Shown here piece after piece: positions 9,260 to 18,820 of a stretch of 64,000 nucleotides of DNA. The translations under genes and the position numbers were made by a program. Below the pieces are notes generated by a model. The model was not told where the DNA came from and made no database searches. It saw only the letters and a list, made by a program, of their open reading frames with translations. This stretch comes from Xenorhabdus poinarii G6 (GTDB lineage Bacteria; Pseudomonadota; Gammaproteobacteria; Enterobacterales; Enterobacteriaceae). Position 1 is the stretch's first letter. Each line of letters starts with the position of its first letter. The DNA is taken from positions 744,001 through 808,000 of the forward strand of contig NZ_FO704551.1 in the NCBI RefSeq assembly GCF_000968175.1, read 5' to 3'.

Positions 9260-9429
9260 CGTGTCCCGCGTTTTGTCTCTCTTGCTTCATGGTATTTGTT
9301 TTATAGCATTTGTCTTATCACAATTTTTCAATGGCTTTTGTATTAGTTTGTGGGGTATTTCAGCGGTGAAAGCAGCAATGTTTAAAACCCAAAGGGATCA
9401 TTTGGGATATGTAAAAATGGGGGTATGTG

Positions 9430-9801
9430 ATGGAATATGAATTTATGCAAGATATTACCGGTCAGGTAACAACATCCTTTTCCATGGATCATGAGGCTAT
9501 TGGTCATTGGTTAAACGAAGAAGTGAAAGAGGATTTGAGTATATTGGATAAAATCACGCTGGCTTTACAAGAGATTAAAGGGAGTGAACGTCAGTGGCAG
9601 CTATCGGGTCATGAATATACGCTATTGATGGACGAAAATGAGATCATGATCAGGGCGAATCAACTCCAGTTTGATACCGAGGTGATGGAAGAAGGCATGA
9701 GCTACTATGATAACGAAAGTTTAGCTTTTTGTGGTACAGACGATTTTATTGATATGTTGGCTAATTATAAAGAGTTTATTTCGCAAAAACATAAAACGTA
9801 A
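9430..9801 (+). CDS. yacL: YacL family protein (UPF0231)
   Basis: 123 residues, collinear with the small YacL protein that follows acnB in Escherichia coli. Segments such as [34 protein letters not shown] and [12 protein letters not shown] match the family. I chose the ATG at 9430 rather than the GTG one codon upstream because YacL proteins begin with a M-(D/E)-YEF pattern. Cytoplasmic, function unknown. The acnB terminator lies between, so it probably has its own promoter. Confidence 0.9.
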   Translation: MEYEFMQDITGQVTTSFSMDHEAIGHWLNEEVKEDLSILDKITLALQEIKGSERQWQLSGHEYTLLMDENEIMIRANQLQFDTEVMEEGMSYYDNESLAFCGTDDFIDMLANYKEFISQKHKT

Positions 9802-9904
9802 GCATTAATGTTCAATCAATGAGGGCTTTCTGCCATAATCTACATTCCATCACGTTTTTGTGTTGTCGCAGTGGTTTTCTATTCAACAATAAGGTGGGCT
9901 TTGT

Positions 9905-10777
9905 ATGAAAGAGATCAATCTGTCAAACGAGATTGATAAAGCGGCGAACTGGTTTACCAACAATCAGGATCTACTGATTCAGTATGCAGTTAATATTGTC
10001 TCTGCCATTTTGATTCTTATCGTTGGCTTAGTTGTTGCTAAGTTGGTGAATAAAGCCGTTAAGCGTGTTATGTCATTGCGTGGCATTGATGCGACCATTT
10101 CTGATTTTTTATCTGCCATTATTCGCTATGCCATCATCGCGTTTACGATTATTGCCGTTCTTGGTAAGTTGGGCGTTCAGACGGCCTCTGTTATTGCCGT
10201 CATTGGTGCTGCAGGCTTGGCGGTTGGTCTGGCATTACAAGGATCACTGTCTAATTTTGCCGCCGGGGTTCTATTGGTGGTTTTCCGCCCGTTGCGCACG
10301 GGGGAATATGTCAATATTGGTGCGGTGGAAGGCACGGTGGTACAAGTGCAGATTTTCTCGACAACGTTGCGTACCGCGGATGATCGCATCATCGTTATCC
10401 CCAACGGTAAGATTATTGCGGACAATATTATCAATACCAGTCGTGAACCTAACCGCCGTACCCAAATTATGGTTGGGGTTGCCTATAACGCGGATATTGA
10501 TGAAGTGAAAAAAGTGTTGGGAGACGTGATTAAAGAAGATAAACGCATTCAACATGAAAAAGGCGTCACTATTCGGTTGCACGAAATGGCCCCTTCATCA
10601 TTGAACTTTATTGTTCGTGTGTGGACAACTAACGGTGATGCCTGGAATGTCTATTGGGACTTGATGGAAAATTTTAAACGTGCTTTGGATAAGCACAATA
10701 TCAACATTCCATTCCCGCAAATGGATGTTTATCTGCATCAGCAAAATATGGCTTTACAGGCAAAAATAGACGAATAA
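9905..10777 (+). CDS. mscS: Small-conductance mechanosensitive channel MscS
   Basis: 290 residues, close to the 286 of E. coli MscS. Three transmembrane helices lie in the first 130 residues. The pore-lining TM3 shows the Gly/Ala-rich [20 protein letters not shown], followed by the beta-domain entry [18 protein letters not shown]. The rest forms the cytoplasmic cage. It opens under hypo-osmotic membrane tension to release solutes. RBS AAGGTGGGC precedes ATG. A strong hairpin follows at 10789-10817. Confidence 0.95.
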   Translation: MKEINLSNEIDKAANWFTNNQDLLIQYAVNIVSAILILIVGLVVAKLVNKAVKRVMSLRGIDATISDFLSAIIRYAIIAFTIIAVLGKLGVQTASVIAVIGAAGLAVGLALQGSLSNFAAGVLLVVFRPLRTGEYVNIGAVEGTVVQVQIFSTTLRTADDRIIVIPNGKIIADNIINTSREPNRRTQIMVGVAYNADIDEVKKVLGDVIKEDKRIQHEKGVTIRLHEMAPSSLNFIVRVWTTNGDAWNVYWDLMENFKRALDKHNINIPFPQMDVYLHQQNMALQAKIDE

Positions 10778-10788
10778 TGAAAATATCG

Positions 10789-10817
10789 TGGTGTGAGAAT
10801 GTCTCTTTCTCACACCA
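10789..10817 (+). terminator. Hairpin downstream of mscS
   Basis: Arms TGGTGTGAGA and TCTCACACCA enclose a short loop 11 bp after the mscS stop. No good T-run follows, so it may be a transcript-end stabilising hairpin rather than a classical terminator. Confidence 0.6.
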
Positions 10818-10981
10818 AATCATGACGATTTTTGTTGGTGGTGCGTTGTGGGATGGCGTTGAGGGATAAATGCAATAAGAGCAGGGTTTTTTATCTGATG
10901 GCAATACATCCCTATAGATAGTGTGCTAATGTTTCTGAAAGCACCTGACTGATGTACATTAAGTGGTATTGAGGAGGTTTT

Positions 10982-11716
10982 GTGAAACTTAAGTCACTGG
11001 TATTGGCCGCGATGATGGCGCTGGGAAGCCTGCCTTATATGTCTGTATCTGCTGCGGGTTCGTTATCTGTGCCACATATTGCTACTTCGGGTAACGCGGT
11101 CGTTAAAGCCGCACCGGATATGGCAACTTTAATGATCCACGTGAGTGAAACCGAGAAGAGCGCGGCAGAAGCAAAGAAAACCATCGATGCTCGTGTCGCG
11201 AAATATTTTGATTTTCTGAAAAATAACGGTATCGAAAAGAAAGATATTGATGCGGCGAATTTGCGCACTCAGCCAACATATCGTTATGAACAAAAAACCG
11301 GAAAATCAATGATTACGGGTTATATGGCATCACGTTCAGTTGAAGTGAAAGTGCATAAGTTAGATCAATTAGATACCTTATTGGATGGTGCTCTGAAAGC
11401 AGGGTTGAACGAAATTAACGCTGTTCAGTTTAGTGTCGATAATCCGCAACGTTACCGTGATGAAGCCAGACAAAAAGCGATAGAAAATGCGATTCAACAA
11501 GCAACGGCCTTGGCAAAAGGGTTCAACGGTAAATTAGGCCCTGTATATAGCATTAATTATCGGGCGCCTGAAGCTGTGGCTATGCCAATGAGCCGTCTGA
11601 AATACCAGTCAGCTCTGATGGCAGCGCCAAATTCTGAATCAGCACGTGAAACCTATGCACCACAGAACATTGAGTTTTCTGATCACGTTGATGCTATTTT
11701 TGAATTACAGCGCTAG
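10982..11716 (+). CDS. yggE: Periplasmic SIMPL-domain protein YggE
   Basis: 244 residues with an N-terminal signal peptide (cleavage near VSA-AG at residue 25) and the SIMPL/DUF541 domain: [22 protein letters not shown] opening, [20 protein letters not shown] and [16 protein letters not shown]. coli YggE is linked to oxidative-stress tolerance. GTG start after GAGGAGG. In E. coli it is followed by argO and argP; here its stop overlaps the end of the convergent argP gene by 4 bp and argO is absent. Confidence 0.9.
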   Translation: MKLKSLVLAAMMALGSLPYMSVSAAGSLSVPHIATSGNAVVKAAPDMATLMIHVSETEKSAAEAKKTIDARVAKYFDFLKNNGIEKKDIDAANLRTQPTYRYEQKTGKSMITGYMASRSVEVKVHKLDQLDTLLDGALKAGLNEINAVQFSVDNPQRYRDEARQKAIENAIQQATALAKGFNGKLGPVYSINYRAPEAVAMPMSRLKYQSALMAAPNSESARETYAPQNIEFSDHVDAIFELQR

Positions 11717-12618
11717 TCAGTTTTATCTTCTTGACGTAACATCTGGCGTCCAAGTTTTAACAGGGCGTCAGTGACTTTTCTCATCGTTCCACTTTCTGGC
11801 GCAAAACGATGCCAGTAAAGCATACGGCGTTGGTAAAGACCCGGCGTCAGATCGATTAATTCACCGTCTTTCAATTCCTTGTCAACTTGCAAATGTGGGA
11901 TCATACAACAGGTTGAGCCCTGTTTTGCCAATTGTACAAATGCTTCGGAAGAATTCACAATGTGGCAGGGCACGCTGCCCGGCGATAAATCAAAATTCTG
12001 CTGTAAAAATGCTTGATGCATATCATCCAAATGGTCGAATGCAACAGCCGGGGCTTTCAGTAGCGCTGAACGCGTAACGCCATTCGGGAAAAAACGGTTT
12101 GCGAACCCTGGAGAGGCAACAAACAGATAATCCAGAGCGCCTAACTTATCGACCAGGCAGCTTGGCAGAGGTTGAGATTGGATACTAATCGCCCCGACAA
12201 CTTCGCCACGCCGCAAACGTTCCTGAGTCCGGGTTTCATCTTCCACCTGAATATTGAGCCGAATAGGTAAATCGGACAAGACAGGATGGAGAGCGGGTAA
12301 AAGCCATGTAGCCAGACTGTCCGCATTAACCGCAAGGGAAAGCAATAACGGGGTTTCATGACTGTTCTCATCGCCGAGCCATTGTGCCTCCAGCATTTCT
12401 ACCTGATGTAATAGCGCAAGCAGCCTTTGCCCTTGTTCTGTCGGGTGGGGAGGAACAGTGCGTACCAAAAGCGGTTGACCAAACATATTTTCTAATTGTT
12501 TGATTCTTTGGGATACGGCTGATTGGGTGATACAAAGTTTTTGCGCTGCTCGTTCGAAACCACGTTCTCTGATCACTGCATCTAATGCTTGCAATGATCG
12601 ATAGTCAGGACGTTTCAT
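11713..12618 (-). CDS. argP: LysR-family regulator ArgP
   Basis: 301 residues. The N-terminal winged HTH of the LysR family ([20 protein letters not shown], then [12 protein letters not shown]) is followed by an effector domain ([29 protein letters not shown]) typical of ArgP/IciA. In E. coli it senses arginine and lysine, activates the exporter gene argO, and regulates dnaA and nrd genes. Overlaps the convergent yggE end. Its usual partner argO is not present next to it. Confidence 0.93.
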   Translation of the reverse strand: MKRPDYRSLQALDAVIRERGFERAAQKLCITQSAVSQRIKQLENMFGQPLLVRTVPPHPTEQGQRLLALLHQVEMLEAQWLGDENSHETPLLLSLAVNADSLATWLLPALHPVLSDLPIRLNIQVEDETRTQERLRRGEVVGAISIQSQPLPSCLVDKLGALDYLFVASPGFANRFFPNGVTRSALLKAPAVAFDHLDDMHQAFLQQNFDLSPGSVPCHIVNSSEAFVQLAKQGSTCCMIPHLQVDKELKDGELIDLTPGLYQRRMLYWHRFAPESGTMRKVTDALLKLGRQMLRQEDKTD

Positions 12619-12856
12619 TGAAAATAAGATCCTCCATGTTTGCTCTTTTTATCTGACATCGCTCAATACATAGGAAAGCCAAACGGTTTGACATCAATCA
12701 CAAAACCTCTGTGATGCAAGAACCTCAAAGCCATGATGTGGACTCAAGAGCACTATGCCATATAGCACTATGCCATATTTTTTCATGAGACGAGCCAATA
12801 TTGTTTATACTGGTCGTCAAATTTTTTCTTGTAACTGATGATAGGCTGTGATCGAT

Positions 12857-13516
12857 ATGACTCAGGATGAACTGAAAAAAGCAGTAGGTTGGTCGGCGTT
12901 GGAATATGTTAAACCCGACACCATTGTCGGTGTTGGAACTGGTTCTACGGCCGCGCATTTTATCGATGCGTTAGGAACGATTAAAAATACCATTAAGGGG
13001 GCTGTATCTAGTTCAGAGGCATCGACTGAGAAACTTAAAAGTCTTGGCATTCCGGTGTTTGACTGTAATGAGGTTGACATTTTGGATATTTATGTCGATG
13101 GCGCTGATGAAATTAATGGTCAAATGCAGATGATCAAAGGCGGTGGCGCCGCATTAACCAGAGAAAAAATCATTGCGGCGGTTGCGAAGACATTTATTTG
13201 TATTGTTGATTCGTCTAAGCAAGTCGATGTACTAGGCAAATTCCCGCTGCCCGTTGAAGTTATCCCGATGGCTCGCGCTTATGTTGCCCGTGAGTTGGTG
13301 AAATTGGGGGGGACGCCGGTTTATCGTGAAAACGTCGTGACAGACAATGGTAACGATATTCTGGATGTTCATAACCTCTCTATTGTTGATCCGATTGAGT
13401 TAGAGAATCAAATCAATGGCATCGCTGGCGTGGTAACGGTGGGGCTTTTTGCTAATCGGGGCGCTAACGTGGTGTTGGTCGGTACCGCAAATGGCGTTAA
13501 GACGCTCACTGAATAA
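12857..13516 (+). CDS. rpiA: Ribose-5-phosphate isomerase A
   Basis: 219 residues, the standard length. Interconverts ribose-5-phosphate and ribulose-5-phosphate in the pentose phosphate pathway. Conserved motifs: [15 protein letters not shown] near residue 25, [10 protein letters not shown] near residue 80, the catalytic [11 protein letters not shown] and [13 protein letters not shown] near the end. I chose the ATG at 12857 (start [12 protein letters not shown]) over the GTG three codons upstream because it matches E. coli RpiA. It is divergent from argP. Confidence 0.96.
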   Translation: MTQDELKKAVGWSALEYVKPDTIVGVGTGSTAAHFIDALGTIKNTIKGAVSSSEASTEKLKSLGIPVFDCNEVDILDIYVDGADEINGQMQMIKGGGAALTREKIIAAVAKTFICIVDSSKQVDVLGKFPLPVEVIPMARAYVARELVKLGGTPVYRENVVTDNGNDILDVHNLSIVDPIELENQINGIAGVVTVGLFANRGANVVLVGTANGVKTLTE

Positions 13517-13525
13517 TCACAGATT

Positions 13526-13559
13526 GGGGGCAGAATATCCTGCCCTCAAAATATTTTTA
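13526..13559 (+). terminator. Terminator of rpiA
   Basis: GGGGGCAG and CTGCCCTC arms around AATATC are followed by an A/T tract rich in T, 10 bp after the rpiA stop. Confidence 0.75.
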
Positions 13560-13785
13560 TATTTTTTCAAAAAATAAATTTAGTGATATATATTGATTTT
13601 TTGTCTAAATTTTATTCAAAATCCTGTCTTTTTTCTGTAACCAATCATTTTATTTTGCATAACAACTTATTTACTGTTACTTATTCTGTAATATACGCAA
13701 TCGATTGTATTGCCGTTGCTGTTTTTTTTGTTATTTTGGTGGAATCGATAGGCGTTACAAAAGTTAATACAACTAGGGCGGGCAA

Positions 13786-15027
13786 ATGGTTAAGGTATCT
13801 TTAGAGAAGGATAAGATTAAATTTCTGCTACTGGAGGGCGTTCATCAAAACACAGTAGACAGTTTAAAAGCAGCAGGGTACAGCAATATTGAGTATCACA
13901 AAGGGGCATTAGATCCTGAAGCGTTGAAAGAAGCGATTCGTGATGCCCGATTTGTGGGAATTCGTTCCCGTACTCAGTTGACGGAAGACATTTTTGCAGC
14001 CGCAGAAAAACTGGTTGCAGTCGGATGTTTTTGTATTGGTACTAATCAGGTTGACCTGAAAGCCGCAACAAAACGTGGTATTCCTGTATTTAATGCGCCT
14101 TTTTCCAATACACGTTCAGTCGCTGAAATGGTCTTGGGGGAGTTGTTACTGCTATTACGTCGCATTCCTGAGGCGAATGCAAAAGCACATAATGGAATAT
14201 GGGATAAGCAGGCACACGGCTGCTATGAGGCACGTGGAAAAAAATTAGGCATTATCGGTTATGGTCATATCGGCACACAGCTTGGTATTTTAGCTGAAAA
14301 TATTGGCTTGAATGTCTATTTCTATGATATTGAAAATAAATTGCCACTGGGTAATGCACAGCAAGTTCGTCATTTATCTGAATTATTGAATATGAGTGAT
14401 GTGATAAGCCTGCATGTTCCTGAAACGGCTTCCACCAAGAATATGATTGGGTCGGCAGAATTAGAGTTAATGAAGCCAGGTTCAATTTTGATCAACGCAT
14501 CACGCGGTACGGTCGTCGATATTCCGGCACTCAGCGAAGCGCTGGAAGCAGGGCATCTCTCTGGGGCAGCGATTGATGTTTTTCCTCACGAACCCGCGAC
14601 AAACAGTGACCCCTTCATCTCACCATTAAGCGCGTTTGATAACGTCCTGTTGACACCACATATTGGCGGTTCAACACAAGAAGCACAGCAAAATATTGGT
14701 TATGAAGTGTCAGGTAAACTGGTTAAATACTCTGACAATGGCTCTACGTTGTCAGCCGTCAATTTCCCGGAAGTCTCACTGCCTATTCATGCCAAGGATA
14801 CGAATCGGTTGCTGCATATCCATGAAAACCGTCCAGGCATATTAACCAGTATTAACCAAGTGTTCACTGAGCAAGAAATCAATATTGATGCTCAGTACTT
14901 ACGGACTGACAGTAATATTGGTTATGTGGTGATTGATATTACGACACAAAATTCCGCTCAGGCCGAACTGGTCTTGCAAAAACTGAAAGCATTGCCAGGG
15001 ACTATTCGCGCCCGTTTGCTTTACTGA
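13786..15027 (+). CDS. serA: D-3-phosphoglycerate dehydrogenase
   Basis: 413 residues, like E. coli SerA. Catalyses the first step of serine synthesis (3-phosphoglycerate to 3-phosphohydroxypyruvate). Visible: the Rossmann motif GKKLGIIGYGHIGTQ near residue 150, catalytic Arg in NASRGTVVD, Glu/His region with LLTPHIGGSTQEAQ, and a C-terminal ACT domain (HENRPGILTSINQVF) for serine feedback. The neighbouring glycine cleavage genes belong to the same C1 network. RBS GGGCGGG precedes ATG. Confidence 0.96.
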   Translation: MVKVSLEKDKIKFLLLEGVHQNTVDSLKAAGYSNIEYHKGALDPEALKEAIRDARFVGIRSRTQLTEDIFAAAEKLVAVGCFCIGTNQVDLKAATKRGIPVFNAPFSNTRSVAEMVLGELLLLLRRIPEANAKAHNGIWDKQAHGCYEARGKKLGIIGYGHIGTQLGILAENIGLNVYFYDIENKLPLGNAQQVRHLSELLNMSDVISLHVPETASTKNMIGSAELELMKPGSILINASRGTVVDIPALSEALEAGHLSGAAIDVFPHEPATNSDPFISPLSAFDNVLLTPHIGGSTQEAQQNIGYEVSGKLVKYSDNGSTLSAVNFPEVSLPIHAKDTNRLLHIHENRPGILTSINQVFTEQEINIDAQYLRTDSNIGYVVIDITTQNSAQAELVLQKLKALPGTIRARLLY

Positions 15028-15103
15028 GATCTGATGATTGGCTGAGATAGGATGGTGTGTTAACCAGCGCAATCATTGATGACAGCAAGAGTGATTAAAC
15101 ATA

Positions 15104-15131
15104 AGGGGCTACTCAAAACGTGAGAGCCCCT
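15104..15131. terminator. Bidirectional terminator between serA and fau
   Basis: Arms AGGGGCT and AGCCCCT enclose a 14-nt loop in the convergent gap between the serA and fau 3' ends. The position fits termination of both genes, although T-runs are weak. Confidence 0.6.
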
Positions 15132-15136
15132 GTTAA

Positions 15137-15745
15137 TCAAGAAGAAGCCCCATCCCATCGCCATACTTTTTCTGGCGTCATGATTTCTGGCAGAGGGATA
15201 TCCCAACTTGCACTGGGGAGTTTCTCAACTAATTGAACATCATGGGCCAGTCCGATAGGATAAAAATTTTGTTGTTGCCATTTGGCGAGCGTTCTATCGT
15301 AGAAACCGCCACCCATTCCCAAACGTTGCCCGGTACAATCAAACGCGACCAGCGGAATAAACATCACATCCAGTTCAGACACCGGTAAAACCTGCCGGAC
15401 ATCTAATTGGGGTTCGTCTATATTTAGGCGATTCCGAATAAGAGGGGTATCGGGACCATAATGGAGAAATAGCAGGTGATACCGGCTAAAAGGATGCAAG
15501 ATCGGCAAGTAAACCTGTTTGTTTTGTTGCCAAAGTTGTTGGATCAGCGGCCGTGTATCTAATTCTCCATCAAATGAGAGATAGAGCGCAATGTTGGTCG
15601 CCGGTTTGATCTTGGGGTGAGCCAGAACCTGTTTAACGGCTTGTTGGGCAAACTGTGATTGTTGTTCAGGAGACAGGCTTTGACGTCGTTGTCGGATTTT
15701 TTTTCTAATGGATGTGCGTAAAGAATAAAAAGGATCTGATTGCAT
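15137..15745 (-). CDS. fau: 5-formyltetrahydrofolate cyclo-ligase
   Basis: 202 residues. Uses ATP to convert 5-formyl-THF to 5,10-methenyl-THF. Motifs: N-terminal RKKIRQRRQSLSPEQQ, YLSFDGELDTRPLI, and the C-terminal phosphate-binding RLGMGGGFYDRTLA. It is the ygfA/fau gene found downstream of 6S RNA in enterobacteria; here the 6S gene lies 55 bp upstream in the same direction. The ATG at 15743-15745 gives the standard start MQSDPF. Confidence 0.93.
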   Translation of the reverse strand: MQSDPFYSLRTSIRKKIRQRRQSLSPEQQSQFAQQAVKQVLAHPKIKPATNIALYLSFDGELDTRPLIQQLWQQNKQVYLPILHPFSRYHLLFLHYGPDTPLIRNRLNIDEPQLDVRQVLPVSELDVMFIPLVAFDCTGQRLGMGGGFYDRTLAKWQQQNFYPIGLAHDVQLVEKLPSASWDIPLPEIMTPEKVWRWDGASS

Positions 15746-15800
15746 GATACCTGCCTGTTGATCAATGCAGAAAAGGCTACAAAACAGATAAAATTGGGGG

Positions 15801-15982
15801 GTTCTCCAAGATGCCGTTGCAGGCGGTAACCCTTGAACCCTTGGTTCAAGGTGAACGCGGGGTCGTTTCTATTAGGCTTCTTGGTCTAGCCAAGCATGCT
15901 CACAAGAAACAGAGCACCACATTCTATAAAAATGAAATATCGGCTCAGGGGACAAACCTGCTCACGAACACCTCAGAGAAAT
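15801..15982 (-). ncRNA. ssrS: 6S RNA
   Basis: The reverse complement begins ATTTCTCTGAGGTGTTCG, continues with CCCTGAGCCGATATTTC, contains GTGAGCATGCTTGG, and ends with CCTTGAACCAAGGGTTCAAG plus GGCATCTTGGAGA. These blocks match the enterobacterial 6S RNA, and its two ends pair to close the long hairpin. It sits between zapA and fau as in E. coli. 6S RNA mimics an open promoter and sequesters sigma-70 RNA polymerase in stationary phase. Ends are set from the E. coli homologue and may be off by a few bases. Confidence 0.95.
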
Positions 15983-16128
15983 TTTTTGTTGCTTAGCTAC
16001 TTGAATAGGATCTAAGCAACGTTATAGGGCCTATTGTATTGAACTCAACGTAGAAAGCAACTGCTTATATTAATCTATCATCATTACTGCTTGATTTATC
16101 AACAAAAATGGGTTGATAAGTCGTATTA

Positions 16129-16434
16129 TCAGGTAATTTTACCCTGTTCTAACAGTGCTTTTTCAATGGTCTGCTGGAGCATTTTTATTTTTTGCTCCAT
16201 ATTGTAGGCATAATCACGAGTTTTCATCTTTTCCTGTGCCAACTCGTGACAGATATTCAGTGCTACAATAAAAACCAGTTGTTCAGTGTTAGTGACTCTG
16301 GTGCGTTCTTTGAGGTTATGCAAACGCTGATCAAGTTCCTCAGCAGCAGCTTGTAATGCTTCAATCTGCTCTGGTGGACAATTGACACGTAATGACCGCC
16401 CAAAAATCTGAATATCTACTGGTTGTGCAGACAT
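16129..16434 (-). CDS. zapA: Cell division protein ZapA
   Basis: 101 residues. N-terminal [20 protein letters not shown] and [16 protein letters not shown] match ZapA; the C-terminal half (about 60-97) is a coiled coil. ZapA tetramers cross-link FtsZ filaments at the division ring. It lies upstream of 6S RNA on the same strand and is divergent from ygfB, the standard enterobacterial arrangement. Confidence 0.93.
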   Translation of the reverse strand: MSAQPVDIQIFGRSLRVNCPPEQIEALQAAAEELDQRLHNLKERTRVTNTEQLVFIVALNICHELAQEKMKTRDYAYNMEQKIKMLQQTIEKALLEQGKIT

Positions 16435-16825
16435 GACACCTTCCTGATTTATTACTGTGCCGAATACCTTGATTTTGACATATCAGCCTTATCTTTCAAA
16501 TTGCACGGCGCGACAATTTGAAATTTATTGGGCACAAAGTCTATATTGATGTAAAAACAAGGCCGACACGAATCATTACCGTACAATACCAAAAAGCCCC
16601 CTTTTTCCCTTTATCTTTCACAGCGCTGCTTTTGGACAATATTCACTCACCCCTGCCAGTGAACGATAGATATAAAGCCATCTATGTCTCCGGAATGGAT
16701 GTTTTTGCCATCATGCTGCAACTTGAAATCTATTGGGGATATATCGGTATGTGCTGTTCTGGTATAGCGACTCCCCTTGATGGTAGCATAGCACGAACTT
16801 ATATCGCCAACGATGATCAATATAT
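16435..16825. other. Divergent intergenic region between zapA and ygfB
   Basis: 391 bp without a credible gene. It carries one copy of the 48-60 bp palindromic element (16486-16533) and should contain both divergent promoters. A 134-codon plus-strand frame across it looks like a chance frame overlapping the start of ygfB. Confidence 0.5.
16486..16533. repeat. Imperfect palindromic intergenic repeat, copy 1
   Basis: Arms around CTTTCAAATTG and CAATTTGAAAT, with outer CCTTAT/ATTGGG remnants. Same design as the elements at 23251-23310 and 33195-33254, though shorter in the middle. It lies between divergent zapA and ygfB. Confidence 0.6.
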
Positions 16826-17401
16826 ATGTCTATACAAAACTCATTACCTAATTATCAGTCATTTGATGAAATTTTGCATCAACAGTCCATTGCACTTACC
16901 GCGGCAGAAATGCACGGATTAATCTGTGGATTACTTTGTGGTGGGGATCATCATGGTAGCTGGCAAACATTGGTGCATGATCTGACCAATGACGGTCTGG
17001 CATTTTCTCAGGTTTTAGCGATGCCACTGAGGGCGTTGTATGAAACAACGTTTGAATCTCTGGATGACAGTAGTTTCTCTTTTCATCTATTAATGCCGGA
17101 TGAAGACGCAAGCGTTTTTGAATGTGCAGATGCGTTGGCGGGATGGGTGAACCACTTTCTGCTAGGGTTAGGCGTAGCGACCCCGAAATTGACAGAAAAA
17201 TCAGAAGTACAGGAAATTATCACTGATTTTCGGAACATCGGTATGTTGGGCTATGACGAAAGTGAAGATCAGGAAGCGTTATCTCAAGCTCTTGAAGAAG
17301 TATTAGAATATGTTCGGGTTGCGGTGCAGCTCTGTTATATCGCATTAGCAAAACCGAAAACCGCAGATAATGTAGAAAATAAAAAGCCAACGTTGCATTG
17401 A
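16826..17401 (+). CDS. ygfB: YgfB family protein (UPF0149)
   Basis: 191 residues, all-helical UPF0149 protein: [17 protein letters not shown] near residue 25, [15 protein letters not shown] near residue 110 and [20 protein letters not shown] match the family. It heads the ygfB-pepP-ubiH-ubiI run, the usual enterobacterial operon; pepP follows after 60 bp. Function is not established in most species; a YgfB homologue modulates gene expression in Pseudomonas. Confidence 0.92.
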   Translation: MSIQNSLPNYQSFDEILHQQSIALTAAEMHGLICGLLCGGDHHGSWQTLVHDLTNDGLAFSQVLAMPLRALYETTFESLDDSSFSFHLLMPDEDASVFECADALAGWVNHFLLGLGVATPKLTEKSEVQEIITDFRNIGMLGYDESEDQEALSQALEEVLEYVRVAVQLCYIALAKPKTADNVENKKPTLH

Positions 17402-17461
17402 TTGGCGGCATTCATCCAAACAGCGGCTTGAACAACTCATCATGGATTTGCAGGAGAGGGT

Positions 17462-18787
17462 ATGACTAAACAAGAATATTTATCTCGTCGTCAGGCATTA
17501 TTAGCAAAAATGGCACCGGCAAGTGCGGCCATTATTTTTTCTGCTCCGCCTGCGACACGGAATTCAGATAGTGAATATTCCTACCGTCAGCAGAGTGATT
17601 TTCTTTATCTGACCGGGTTTAATGAGCCGGAATCCGTTCTGATACTGATTAAAAGCAATGAAACGCACAATCATAGCGTGTTATTTAATCGGGTTCGTGA
17701 TTTAACCGCAGAAATCTGGTTTGGTCGTCGTCTTGGTCAAGAAGCGGCACTGGAACAATTGGGGGTGGATCGCGCTCTGCCATTTGATGACATCAATGAA
17801 CAACTGTATCTGTTGTTAAATGGTTTAGAAGTGCTGTATCACGCTCAAGGCGAATTTGAGTACGCGGATAACATCGTATTTCATGCCCTGGATAAATTAC
17901 GCAAAAACAACCGCCGTAATTTCAGCGCGCCGGCGGTCATGGCCGATTGGCGTCCGTGGCTGCATGAAATGCGTCTGTTTAAATCAAAAACAGAATTGGA
18001 AATCATGCACAAGGCCGGTGAGATCAGCGCTAAGGCACATCTCAGAGCGATGCAGGCTTGCCGTCCTGATATGTTTGAATATCAGCTTGAGGCCGAGATT
18101 CACTACGAATTTTGTCGTCATGGTGCTCGTTATCCGGCCTATAACACGATCATCGGTGCAGGAGAAAACGCCTGTATTTTGCATTACACCGAAAATGATC
18201 GTCGCATGAAAGACGGTGACTTGGTGTTGATCGATGCAGGATGTGAGTATCTGGGATATGCCGGCGACATTACGCGGACATTTCCCGTCAATGGAAAATT
18301 TACACGCCCTCAACGTGAACTCTATGACATTGTGCTGGAAGCCATCGAGCTTGCCCTTGAGTTGTACAAACCGGGTGCCCGCATCAGCGAAGTTACGGGG
18401 CATGTTGTGCGTGTCATGGTAAAGGGGCTCGTCAAATTGGGCATTATGCATGGTGAAGTCGAACAGTTGATCGAAACCAATGCTTATCGTCAGTTTTTCA
18501 TGCATGGTTTGAGTCACTGGCTGGGATTAGATGTGCATGATGTGGGTCATTACGGCGTTGATCGTGATCGCATTCTGGAACCCGGTATGGTGCTGACTGT
18601 CGAGCCGGGGCTTTATATTGCCCCGGATGCTGATGTCCCGTTGGAATACCGGGGGATCGGTATCCGCATTGAAGATGACATTGTGATCACGGAAACAGGG
18701 AATGACAACCTGACCGAGCTTGTCGTGAAAGATCCGGATGAGATAGAAGCGCTGATGGCTCAGGCAAAGTCCAATGAAGGTTATTAG
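17462..18787 (+). CDS. pepP: Xaa-Pro aminopeptidase
   Basis: 441 residues, E. coli PepP length. Removes N-terminal residues preceding proline. The dinuclear metal site of the pita-bread fold is visible: Asp in LIDAGCEYLGYAGDITRTF near residue 260, His in HGLSHWLGLDVHDVG near residue 354, Glu in TVEPGLYI and Glu in GIRIEDDI. The N-terminal domain has YRQQSDFLYLTGFNEPE. RBS GGAGAGGGT precedes ATG. Ends 33 bp before ubiH. Confidence 0.96.
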   Translation: MTKQEYLSRRQALLAKMAPASAAIIFSAPPATRNSDSEYSYRQQSDFLYLTGFNEPESVLILIKSNETHNHSVLFNRVRDLTAEIWFGRRLGQEAALEQLGVDRALPFDDINEQLYLLLNGLEVLYHAQGEFEYADNIVFHALDKLRKNNRRNFSAPAVMADWRPWLHEMRLFKSKTELEIMHKAGEISAKAHLRAMQACRPDMFEYQLEAEIHYEFCRHGARYPAYNTIIGAGENACILHYTENDRRMKDGDLVLIDAGCEYLGYAGDITRTFPVNGKFTRPQRELYDIVLEAIELALELYKPGARISEVTGHVVRVMVKGLVKLGIMHGEVEQLIETNAYRQFFMHGLSHWLGLDVHDVGHYGVDRDRILEPGMVLTVEPGLYIAPDADVPLEYRGIGIRIEDDIVITETGNDNLTELVVKDPDEIEALMAQAKSNEGY

Positions 18788-18820
18788 CTCTGTTAAAGTT
18801 AAAGTAATCAGGAAGTGATA

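Noticed and set aside
16518..16922. 134-codon plus-strand frame upstream of ygfB
   Set aside because: It crosses a palindromic repeat and overlaps the ygfB start in another frame, with no family features.
17984..18517. 177-codon antisense frame inside pepP
   Set aside because: Mirror frame of the PepP catalytic domain; no recognisable domain or RBS.
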